NCBI GenBank assembly: GCA_947478535.1
Contig: CANJXD010000230.1
Span: forward strand, 1-8,460
Length of the DNA stretch: 8,460 bases
DNA from: Acetobacteraceae bacterium
Lineage (GTDB): Bacteria; Pseudomonadota; Alphaproteobacteria; Acetobacterales; Acetobacteraceae
Direction of reading: 5' to 3'
The notes beneath the pieces are model-generated. The model worked only from the letters and a program-made list of their open reading frames with translations. It did no database searches and was not told the origin of the DNA. Positions 1-5,131 of this stretch are shown piece after piece (the first letter of the stretch is position 1; every line of letters begins with the position of its first letter). Both the position numbers and the translations under genes were made by a program.

Positions 1-258
1 TGCCGGATGGATTTTGTCGTGCTGGACGAGCTTGGCTACCTGCCGTTCGCACAGTCCGGCGGGCAGCTGCTGTTCCACCTGGTCAGCCGCCTCTACGAGC
101 AGACCTCGGTGCTGGTCACCACCAACCTGGCCTTTGGCGAATGGCCCAGCGTGTTCGGCGACGCCAAGATGACCACGGCCCTGCTCGACCGCCTGACCCA
201 CCACTGCGACATCGTCGAGACCGGCAACGAGAGCTGGCGGTTCAAGAACCGCGCCTGA
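1..258 (+). CDS. istB: IS21-family helper ATP-binding protein IstB (C-terminal part, 5' end outside window)
   Basis: IstB is the AAA+ ATPase that assists the IS21 transposase IstA in target selection and strand transfer. The visible frame is open from the first base and ends in TGA at 256-258. It begins at the Walker B region ([12 protein letters not shown], with the catalytic D-E pair), followed by the sensor-like [10 protein letters not shown] segment. It ends with the family's typical C-terminus, [20 protein letters not shown] then RFKNRA. The Walker A loop and N-terminal DNA-binding region would lie upstream of the window. The ATG at 7-9 is an internal methionine, not the real start. Nothing suggests that this part is broken. 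Confidence 0.93.
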   Translation, partial: CRMDFVVLDELGYLPFAQSGGQLLFHLVSRLYEQTSVLVTTNLAFGEWPSVFGDAKMTTALLDRLTHHCDIVETGNESWRFKNRA

Positions 259-280
259 TCCCATCCCGACCAACCGACAC

Positions 281-337
281 CGCGCAGCGGTCGTCCGGCC
301 CTCCGCCTACGGCTGCGGACCGGACGACCGCTGCGCG
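281..337. repeat. Perfect 18-bp inverted repeat (hairpin) downstream of istB
   Basis: The left arm at 281-298 (CGCGCAGCGGTCGTCCGG) is exactly complementary to the right arm at 320-337, with a 21-nt loop between them. Inside the loop, TCCGC (302-306) can also pair with GCGGA (315-319), which would lengthen the stem past a 3-nt bulge. There is no T-run after it, so it is not a standard intrinsic terminator on the + strand. It lies between the istB stop and the IS end, so it is part of the element. It may stop or slow transcription leaving the IS, or protect the mRNA end. That role is inferred. Confidence 0.8.
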
Positions 338-352
338 CATCACCACGCCAAA

Positions 353-400
353 CCGGGGTCCCTATTCGACGCCGATCCGGGGTCCCGTTTCCGTGCCGAT
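353..400. repeat. Two tandem 24-bp terminal repeats of the IS21-family element
   Basis: Copies at 353-376 and 377-400 both start CCGGGGTCCC and end GCCGAT, and 19 of 24 positions are identical. They are directly abutting and sit immediately inside the inferred IS terminus. IS21-family ends are known to carry several short repeats that serve as transposase binding sites, and I interpret these copies in that way. Confidence 0.7.
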
Positions 401-406
401 TGACAC

Positions 407-655
407 GCTTGGCGCCGACCGAGATCCGCCATGGCCTGGCGGAACGGTGACGGCACGACGGTCGGCTACCGGATCACTGAGGCGGGTCGGGCGGTGGTCG
501 AGGCGGACCAAGCGGCGGAGGTCGATGCACCCCAGCGCCGCTGGCGTCTCCCACGGAGTTACCGGCGAGTATGCCCGGGACGGTACGGCCGGCCAGCGCA
601 GTGGAATGAAGCAAGGGGCGCCACCCTTCGTGGCGCTCGAGCCGTTTGCCGGGAG
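407..655 (+). pseudogene. Degenerate coding remnant, possibly a DUF3489-family protein
   Basis: From about 410 the frame reads AWRRPRSAMAWRNGDGTT and then VGYRITEAGRAVVEAD up to about 508. The G-Y-R-I-T-E-A-G-R-A core resembles the segment (xLRITxAGxxA) of small alphaproteobacterial DUF3489 proteins. Another frame near 599-623 encodes RSGMKQGA, which resembles the later R-x-G-T-K-Q-A part of the same family, so at least one frameshift would be needed. No complete start or domain is present. The IS21 end lies immediately upstream, so insertion may have removed the 5' part. The family assignment rests on short similarity recalled by eye and is tentative. Confidence 0.35.
616..638 (-). terminator. 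Possible terminator hairpin after the hydratase gene
   Basis: GCGCCAC (618-624) pairs with GTGGCGC (630-636) across a 5-nt loop, and a further G-C pair at 616/638 lies beyond a G-T. It is about 20 bp past the minus-strand stop at 656-658, the expected place for the end of the operon. On the minus strand the stem is followed by CCCCTTGCTTC rather than a true T-run, so it would be a weak terminator at best. Confidence 0.35.
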
Positions 656-1471
656 TTAGACCAGCCGCAGACAGGCAGGCGCACATGCGGTGACGCGGCA
701 CGTAACGCGCTGCCCGCGGTGCACCCGCCGAGCGGGGGCGAGACTGCCTGACATCACGATGGTACCAGCTTCGAGGCGACGTCCCTGCCGGGTCGCGAGG
801 CGTGCCGCCGCGCAGACCGACCAGAGCGGATGGCCGGACACCGTGCTGCTATGCCCCGTCGCCACGGTCTCGCCATCGACCTCAAGTCTCCCAACCAGTT
901 CGTCGAGCCGCTCATGCGGCTCGCTCCACGAACCGAGCACCGCGCCAGCACAGTTGGAATTGTCGGCGATGATCTGGAACAGGTCGAAGCCGTCGCCGGC
1001 AACGCGCGTGTCGATCACCTCGATCGCCGCAGCCATGGCATCGATCGCATCGCGCGCCTCCTCGAAGGAAATCGGCCCGTCGATGGAGCGCGAAAGGCGG
1101 AAGGCAATCTCGGGCTCGACCATCGGCGCGATCAGGCTGTCCAGGGCGATGTCGACTTCTCCCTGATGCAGCATCGACCGGGTCAATATGCCGACGATGA
1201 CGTCGTCGGCTCCGCATACCGCCCACTTCTCTCGGCGGGTGAGGCCGACCTTCACGCCCGCGAAAGCGTCACCGCGCGAGGTCCTAAGGCCGATGACATG
1301 CTCCTGGATGCGGTAGGCATCGCCGAGCGTCGTCGGGTGCGGGCCCGGGAACAGGGGCGCCGCCTTCGCCGACTGCGCGGCCGCGTCCAGCATCTCCGCG
1401 ATGGCGGCATGGTCGGCTTGGCCAGCGGACCGGGCGGTCATGGTCGGTGCGCTAGCCTTCGAGCCGCACAT
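656..1471 (-). CDS. 2-keto-4-pentenoate hydratase-like protein (FAH superfamily)
   Basis: This belongs to the fumarylacetoacetase-fold hydratase/decarboxylase group that includes MhpD (2-oxopent-4-enoate hydratase) and the 4-oxalocrotonate decarboxylases. These are cytoplasmic, metal-dependent enzymes acting late in aromatic meta-cleavage or similar 2-oxo-acid pathways. The 271-residue frame shows KVGLT (74-78) and the metal-binding E-x-E pair in VEPEIAF (E119, E121). The third ligand is in AIEVIDTR (E151). IADNSNCAGAVLG (168-180), SGHPLWSV (212-219) and LEAGTIVMSG (233-242) also match family landmarks. The first ATG (1471) overlaps the preceding gene by 20 bp. The in-frame ATG at 1441 (MTARSAGQAD...) lies 10 bp past that gene's stop and may be the true start, since the first ten residues look like read-over sequence. 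It is the last gene of the minus-strand operon. The exact substrate cannot be told from sequence. Confidence 0.85.
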   Translation of the reverse strand: MCGSKASAPTMTARSAGQADHAAIAEMLDAAAQSAKAAPLFPGPHPTTLGDAYRIQEHVIGLRTSRGDAFAGVKVGLTRREKWAVCGADDVIVGILTRSMLHQGEVDIALDSLIAPMVEPEIAFRLSRSIDGPISFEEARDAIDAMAAAIEVIDTRVAGDGFDLFQIIADNSNCAGAVLGSWSEPHERLDELVGRLEVDGETVATGHSSTVSGHPLWSVCAAARLATRQGRRLEAGTIVMSGSLAPARRVHRGQRVTCRVTACAPACLRLV

Positions 1472-2426
1472 TCGCGGTGCGCGCCACCTCTCCCCATTTG
1501 CGGGTCTCCGAGCGGATGAACGCCTGGAACTCGTCGGGCGTCGTCGGCGCGGAGAGGGCGCCCATCTGCAGCATGCGGGCGACGACCGCAGGATCGCGCA
1601 GGATCGCCGTCACATCCGCATTGACTTTGTCGATGATGCCGCGTGGCGTGGCTGCCGGGGCGATGAGGCCTCCCCATCCGATCGCCTCGAAGCCGGGCGA
1701 GACCGTCTCGTGCACCGTCGGCACATCCGGCAGTTGCGGCAAGCGCGAGAGGGAGGTCACCGCGAGCGCCCGCGTCCGCCCTGCCTCGATGCCCGCCATC
1801 GCGCTCGCCGAACTGTCCATCATCAGTTGCACGCTGCCGCCGAGCAGATCGGCGATGGCGGGTCCGCTGCCGCGATAGGGCACATGCGTCATACGGCCGC
1901 CGACGCGCTGGGCGAAATACTCGCCGGCTAGGTGCGCGGCTGTCGCTGGTCCAGTGGAAGCAAAGGTGACCTCCCCCGGTCTTGCGCGCACGCGGTCGGC
2001 CAGCGCCTGAACCGTGCCGATCTCGAACGCGGGGGAGGTGACGATGACCAGGGGAAGCGTGAAGATGTTGGTGACCGGAGCGAAGTCACGCTCCACGTCA
2101 TAGATCAGACGCGGCATGACCGTTGGGTTGACGGCGAGAGGCCCGGAGGTGCCCATGATAAGCGTATACCCATCGGGGGCGGAGCGGGCGCCCGCGTCCA
2201 GGCCGATGACGCTGGCGCCGCCGGCGCGGTTCTCAACGACGAGGCGGTGCGGCCAGCGCGTGGACAGCGCATCCGCAATCATTCGACCGAAGATGTCCGT
2301 CGCATTACCGGGCGGAAAGGGAACGATCAGCCGCACCGGCCGGTTCGGGTAGGCGTCCTGCGCAACCGCCGGAGCCGCCGCCAGAAGCGAGCCGAGCAAC
2401 GCGTGCCGGCGTGTCATCCGCACCAT
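1452..2426 (-). CDS. Bug/TctC-family periplasmic substrate-binding protein (tripartite tricarboxylate transporter type)
   Basis: The protein binds a carboxylate-type ligand in the periplasm. Its 324 residues are the normal family length. The N-terminus MTRRHALLGSLLAAAPAVA is a signal peptide with two arginines, compatible with Sec or Tat export, and cleavage is likely after A22 (AVA|QDAYPNRP). The mature start has the family hallmark YPNRPVRLIVPFPPGNATD, followed by NRAGGASVIG, DGYTLIMG, HVPYRGSGPAIADLLGG and LPDVPTVHE, all characteristic Bug motifs. The start at 2426 is supported by a GAAGGAA ribosome site 8 nt upstream (2435-2441). A second Met three codons in (2417) is an alternative. The membrane subunits TctA and TctB are not in the window, so it is an orphan binding protein, as is common in Bug-rich proteobacteria. 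It probably captures the substrate processed by the flanking enzymes. Confidence 0.93.
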   Translation of the reverse strand: MVRMTRRHALLGSLLAAAPAVAQDAYPNRPVRLIVPFPPGNATDIFGRMIADALSTRWPHRLVVENRAGGASVIGLDAGARSAPDGYTLIMGTSGPLAVNPTVMPRLIYDVERDFAPVTNIFTLPLVIVTSPAFEIGTVQALADRVRARPGEVTFASTGPATAAHLAGEYFAQRVGGRMTHVPYRGSGPAIADLLGGSVQLMMDSSASAMAGIEAGRTRALAVTSLSRLPQLPDVPTVHETVSPGFEAIGWGGLIAPAATPRGIIDKVNADVTAILRDPAVVARMLQMGALSAPTTPDEFQAFIRSETRKWGEVARTANVRLEG

Positions 2427-2477
2427 GATGCCGTTTCCTTCGTTCTTGTTCGTTGGCAGTCGAGAGGCTGGCTGCCG

Positions 2478-3059
2478 TTACGCGGCAGGCTGTAGTGCCT
2501 TTGGGCGCCGCTGCACGTAGGATTTCTGCTCCGGGTCGAAGTAGTGGCGCACCGGCTTGTAATGACCACCCACCACCGTCAACGACCAGGTCTCGTCGGC
2601 GAGCGCGGTGAAGCCATGCACCTCCGCCGGCGGCGCCACGATCGAGATGTCGCCCTTGTGGAGGATGCGATGCTCGATCAACGCCAGGTCGGCGAACCCG
2701 GGCGTCGCTCCGTCGTCCCGGCGTTCATACACCGTGTGCTCGACGGATCCGGCGTAGAGGCACAGCGCTTCCCAGACGCCATGGTCATGCGGCGGGATAC
2801 GCTTCCCCTTGGGGAACTGATCCATCGTCATCACCAGTTGGCCGTCATAGTAGAGGTACTTGGAATTATCGATGTGATTGCCTTCCCGCTTCACACCCAG
2901 CTCAAGCAGGTTCGGCCGCTGCAGCAGGGCCGCCAGGGGCGCCCTCAAGCCGTCGAGAAGGCGGGCGCGATCGGCGCCGACCGACGCGATCAGGTCAATG
3001 ATCTGCTGGGCGCAGTGCCGAACCGCCATTTCACTATCGGCGATCGCATCGTGGCTCAT
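2478..3059 (-). CDS. Cupin protein related to cysteine/3-mercaptopropionate dioxygenases
   Basis: This is a 193-residue single-domain cupin. The first cupin motif is PPHDHGVWEALCLYAG (89-104), with H91, H93 and E97. The second motif holds H148 in PPAEVHGFTA. The three histidines fit the 3-His Fe(II) site of thiol dioxygenases. ETWSLTVVGGHYKPVRHYFD (156-175) also fits that family's C-terminal part. Such enzymes oxidise small thiols to sulfinates with O2, but many relatives are uncharacterised, so the substrate is open. It is the first gene of the minus-strand operon, directly facing the IclR regulator. An AAGGAAG ribosome site lies 7 nt before the ATG (3067-3073). The co-operonic binding protein and hydratase suggest a catabolic role rather than cysteine housekeeping, which is an inference. 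Confidence 0.8.
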   Translation of the reverse strand: MSHDAIADSEMAVRHCAQQIIDLIASVGADRARLLDGLRAPLAALLQRPNLLELGVKREGNHIDNSKYLYYDGQLVMTMDQFPKGKRIPPHDHGVWEALCLYAGSVEHTVYERRDDGATPGFADLALIEHRILHKGDISIVAPPAEVHGFTALADETWSLTVVGGHYKPVRHYFDPEQKSYVQRRPKALQPAA

Positions 3060-3184
3060 CTGACGTCTTCCTTCTGGCTTCTCGCGCCCGCGGCTCGACC
3101 GGGCGAGGGGTTTGCCCGTGATGCATGGCCACGCCCGGTGATATGGTCGGTCATCCGTCGGCGAAGACCAGGCGCGCTACTTCA

Positions 3185-3221
3185 TTTTCATATTATGAGA
3201 GCATTCGGCAGCATATGAAAA
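3185..3221. promoter_or_regulatory. Candidate IclR operator: perfect 9-bp inverted repeat overlapping promoter and iclR start
   Basis: TTTTCATAT (3185-3193) and ATATGAAAA (3213-3221) are perfectly complementary, separated by 19 bp. A third half-site in between makes TCATATTATGA (3188-3198) a perfect 11-bp palindrome on its own, so the element TCATA occurs three times. The repeats cover the predicted -10 and -35 of the divergent operon and the ATG at 3215 of the regulator. Binding there by the adjacent IclR protein would control both directions. Assignment to this regulator is inferred from position. Confidence 0.5.
3192..3221 (-). promoter_or_regulatory. Candidate promoter of the cupin-Bug-hydratase operon
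   Basis: Read on the minus strand, TTTTCA (3216-3221, 4 of 6 matches to the sigma-70 -35) is separated by 18 bp from CATAAT (3192-3197, 5 of 6 matches to the -10). This is the most AT-rich spot in an otherwise GC-rich neighbourhood. It would give a start near 3185 and a leader of about 125 nt before the cupin ATG at 3059. It is predicted by eye only. Confidence 0.5.
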
Positions 3222-4027
3222 CCTCTGTCAACCCGTCGAGTCGCCGCACCACGGCTGCGCACGCCCTGGCGGCGGAGCACGCGGCCGCGGGAACGAAAAG
3301 CCTCGGCCGCGGACTTGCGTTGCTGCGCCTGGTTTCCTCGGCGGGTCCGGGCGGGCTAAAAGTCAGCGAGATCGCCATGCGCTCCGGCCTGCATGTTGCG
3401 ACCGCGCACAGGCAGCTGGCGGCTCTGACGCGGGAGGGATTCATCGCGCAGGATACCGCCACGCGCTCCTACATGGCGGGGCCGGAACTCCTCGCCATGG
3501 CCTTCCAGGCTCAGCACCGCTACGGGCTCGACAGCGCGATTCTGCCAGTTCTGGAAAGGCTCGCCGAACTCACCGGCGACGTCGTCTATGCGACGACACG
3601 GGCGGGCGATGAGGCGGTCTGCCTGGCGCGGCGCGAAGGAAGCTTTCCGATCCGCGCCATGGCCATTGGCCCTGGCACGAGGCGGCCGCTGGGAGTCGGC
3701 GCCGGCAGCCTCGCCATCCTTGCCTTCCTACCCATGGAAGAGGCGGTGGCTGTCATCGACCGCAACGCCGAAGCCTATCTCGGCTATGGCCAGACGTCGG
3801 AACTGATCAAGGCCCGTGTTGCCCGCGCTCGTCGCGACGGATTCGCTTTGAATGATGGGGAGGTCATCCCTGGCATGGCTGCAGTCGCACTCCCGGTGCC
3901 GTCCGCCGGGGGGCGACCCTTCATTGCCATCAGTGTCGGAGCGATTCAGATGCGCATGGATCGAACCCGGCAGCAGGAGATCGTGACGCTGCTGCGCCGC
4001 GAGATGGCCGACTTCCCGGTGGCTTGA
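3215..4027 (+). CDS. IclR-family transcriptional regulator
   Basis: This is a 270-residue regulator with an N-terminal winged helix-turn-helix and a C-terminal effector-binding domain. KSLGRGLALLRLV (28-40) opens the HTH, LKVSEIAMRSGLHVATAHRQ (48-67) contains the recognition helix, and LTREGFIAQDTATRSYMAGP (71-90) forms the wing. The effector domain runs from about 100 and shows VVYATTRAGDEAVCLARREG, PLGVGAGSLAILAFLP, and RRDGFALNDGEVIPGMAAVA in the usual order. The frame is open back to an ATG at 3125. I prefer 3215 because the upstream codons cross a non-coding-looking AT-rich operator/promoter island and 3215 leaves the usual short N-terminal tail. The Shine-Dalgarno before 3215 is poor. 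It is divergent from the cupin operon and probably senses that pathway's substrate or intermediate, as IclR proteins often do for catabolic operons. Confidence 0.93.
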   Translation: MKTSVNPSSRRTTAAHALAAEHAAAGTKSLGRGLALLRLVSSAGPGGLKVSEIAMRSGLHVATAHRQLAALTREGFIAQDTATRSYMAGPELLAMAFQAQHRYGLDSAILPVLERLAELTGDVVYATTRAGDEAVCLARREGSFPIRAMAIGPGTRRPLGVGAGSLAILAFLPMEEAVAVIDRNAEAYLGYGQTSELIKARVARARRDGFALNDGEVIPGMAAVALPVPSAGGRPFIAISVGAIQMRMDRTRQQEIVTLLRREMADFPVA

Positions 4028-4252
4028 CGGGCCAACGACTGCAGCGATGCGCCAGTGGTACGGCTGACAAGTCACTGACTGCGTCCAGTGCGGATCTGGC
4101 GAAGGAGTGGCGACGTGCGGCGCGGCTTCCATCGACCCGGCCTTGCCGATGCGTTAACCGCCACGCCCCAATGATAGCGATTGGAGCGGCCCCCAATTCG
4201 ACGGGACAGGCGGCGCAACCGTGAGGACCTAGGTGGAAGCCTAGGCATGCGC
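4028..4252. other. Non-coding stretch after iclR with no recognisable gene
   Basis: I see no supported gene here. Open frames on both strands give no recognisable protein. Two short symmetric elements stand out: AGTCACTGACT (4070-4080, a perfect 5-1-5 palindrome) and two CCTAGG hexamers (4228-4233 and 4240-4245) separated by 6 bp. Neither is followed by a T-run, so neither is a clear terminator for iclR. The stretch links the regulator to the prophage debris and may itself be rearranged DNA. Confidence 0.4.
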
Positions 4253-4493
4253 CTATGTGGCGGCTGGATCCGCCCGAGGGGCTGCGGCACCGGTGGCGGC
4301 GATCTCGATGGCGGCGAGTTGCGCGGCATCCTGGGCGGCACCGGACTTCGCGACGCGGCGGGGATCGCTGTCGAGCGAGAGCCCGGCATCATCGAGCAGG
4401 GCATTGGCCTCGCGGATCATCTCGACCACCTGGCGGAAGTCGTAGCCAAAGGCGCCGACCGCCTCGGGCTGCGGCACGAAGCCGGCGCGGACC
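4253..4493 (-). pseudogene. C-terminal fragment of a lambda-type phage portal protein
   Basis: The minus-strand frame from about 4493 to the TAG at 4253 reads VRAGFVPQPEAVGAFGYD, then FRQVVEMIREANALLDDAG, then LSLDSDPRRVAKSGAAQD and an alanine-rich tail. The order R-x-G-(8-10 residues)-G-Y-D-(about 7)-I-x-x-x-N-x-x-x-x-x-x-G-L-x-x-D-S-D-P-R is that of the C-terminus of lambda gpB-like portal proteins, which form the dodecameric ring through which phage DNA is packaged. Only about 80 residues of a normally 500-residue protein are present, and they are fused upstream to the start of another gene. It is therefore a relic. Identification is by recalled motif pattern. Confidence 0.55.
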
Positions 4494-4588
4494 TGCGCCA
4501 CCTGCTCGCTGGGGTGCATGCGTGCATACGCGGCATAAGGGGCGAGCGATGCCACCGGCATCATCTCCATCTGAAGGTCAGGCCGCAT
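4494..4588 (-). pseudogene. N-terminal start of a phage ParB-like/DNA methylase protein, fused to portal fragment
   Basis: The frame starts MRPDLQMEMMPVASLAPYAA at 4588 and continues YARMHPSEQVAQ. This resembles the N-terminus (V-x-x-L-x-P-Y-A-x-x-A-R-x-H-x-x-x-Q-V-A-Q) of ParB-domain proteins that carry a C-terminal DNA methylase in phages and prophages. Instead of the expected IAASI...GFxNPxL continuation, the frame moves straight into a portal-protein C-terminus near 4493. The resulting fusion frame (4253-4588) is intact at 111 codons. A GGAGG ribosome site lies 9 nt upstream (4598-4602), so it could still be translated, but I regard it as debris. The upstream ATG at 4639 is in frame but has no support. 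Confidence 0.55.
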
Positions 4589-4683
4589 CGGGAGTGACCT
4601 CCATGCGGGCTGCGGCGATGGCATCGTAATCGCGACCATCGTCCGCCAGCGTCACCGCCAGGTCCGGATGCAGCAATCGGTGC
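4578..4683 (-). pseudogene. 3' end of an unrecognised phage-context gene
   Basis: In a frame shifted from the methylase piece before it, the minus strand reads HRLLHPDLAVTLADDGRD and then YDAIAAARMEVTPDAA, ending in TGA at 4578-4580. The stop overlaps the next gene's start by 11 nt, which suggests a real gene end. I do not recognise the family. Its position just before a ParB/methylase start suggests a gene of the same phage operon. Its 5' part is missing because it joins the methylase catalytic region near 4684. Confidence 0.4.
4598..4602 (-). promoter_or_regulatory. Shine-Dalgarno site deciding the 4588 start
   Basis: CCTCC on the + strand is GGAGG on the minus strand, 9 nt before the ATG at 4586-4588. 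It lies inside the end of the upstream reading frame, whose TGA (4578-4580) overlaps the new start. This is typical phage-style translational coupling and marks 4588 as the native beginning of the ParB/methylase gene. Confidence 0.6.
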
Positions 4684-5131
4684 CGCCACCGGTGGTGTAG
4701 TCGCGCTGGTTTCCATAGGGCGGGGAGGTGAACAGCAGCGTGGCGCGGTCGTCGCCCATCACGCGCGCCACTGAGGCGGCGTCGGTGCTGTCGCTGCAGA
4801 GCAGGCGATGGTCGCCGAGCATCCAGAGATCGCCGGGACGGGTGACGGCCTGGCGCGGCAGCTCCGGTTCGGCGTCCGAGGGATCGTCCGCCGGCGCCTC
4901 GTTGCCAGGGGCGTCGGCGCTGGCAACGGCGGGGCTGGCAAGCGGCTCGTTGCCAGGGTCCGTTGCCACTGGCTCCATGGCTGCCAGCAGCCGATCGAAC
5001 TCGCCGGCATCGAAGCCAGTTAGCGCCAGATCGAGACCGCCCATCTCCTGCAGCTTGGCCACCTCGGCGGCGAGCAGTGCCTCGTCCCAGCCAGCGTTCA
5101 GCGCGATGCGATTGTCCGCCAGCCGGTAAGC
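4684..5131 (-). pseudogene. Internal fragment of a phage-type ParB/DNA (N4/N6) methylase
   Basis: The minus-strand frame reads AYRLADNRIALNAGWDEALL, then KLQEMGGLDLALTGFDAGEF, which is the end of the ParB-like region of these fused proteins. An alanine/proline/acid-rich linker follows, then VTRPGDLWMLGDHRLLCSDS (the usual lead-in of the methylase domain), and then LLFTSPPYGNQRDYTTGG. SPPY is catalytic motif IV of beta-class amino-methyltransferases. After the motif the frame runs into unrelated sequence and stops at 4652. The target-recognition part and the S-adenosylmethionine-binding FxGxG motif are therefore absent, and the first part of the ParB region is replaced by transposase. The fragment cannot be an active methylase. 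The linker contains a 13-bp direct repeat (4898-4910 and 4946-4958). Confidence 0.75.

Larger units (their letters stand above)
1..405 (+). mobile_element. 3' end of an IS21-family insertion sequence (truncated by the window edge)
   Basis: The segment holds the C-terminal half of the IS21 helper ATPase (istB), a strong hairpin, and two 24-bp tandem repeats at 353-376 and 377-400. The sequence ends ...GCCGATTGACA near 405. Read on the other strand, the end begins TGTCAATCGGCACGG, which fits the multiple, internally repeated terminal sequences known for IS21-family elements. The exact terminus (405 or 406) is inferred, because the left end and target duplication lie outside the window. The transposase gene istA would be upstream of position 1. 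Confidence 0.75.

Noticed and set aside
474..701. Small minus-strand frame beyond the hydratase stop
   Set aside because: Proline- and glycine-rich with no recognisable family. It overlaps the possible DUF3489 remnant and the hydratase 3' end, so it has no support as a gene.
830..1519. + strand open frame opposite the hydratase gene
   Set aside because: The minus strand encodes a clear FAH-superfamily enzyme. The + frame shows no recognisable protein and no ribosome site of note.
1932..2495. + strand open frame opposite the Bug binding protein
   Set aside because: It is an antisense shadow of a well-supported gene, with arginine-rich, low-information content.
3100..3118. CGGGC/GCCCG hairpin in the cupin leader as a riboswitch or attenuator
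   Set aside because: The stem is only 5 bp with a 9-nt loop, no T-run and no alternative pairing that I can see. This is expected by chance in GC-rich DNA.
3125..3214. Upstream ATG extending the IclR protein by 30 residues
   Set aside because: The extension crosses the AT-rich operator/promoter island and does not look like IclR sequence. The start at 3215 gives the normal N-terminal length.
4181..4597. + strand open frame opposite the portal fragment
   Set aside because: It is antisense to the portal-like and ParB-like sequence and shows no recognisable motifs.
4652..5131. An active phage or restriction-type DNA methylase
   Set aside because: Only catalytic motif IV is present. The S-adenosylmethionine-binding motif and most of the methylase domain are absent, and the upstream half is transposase.
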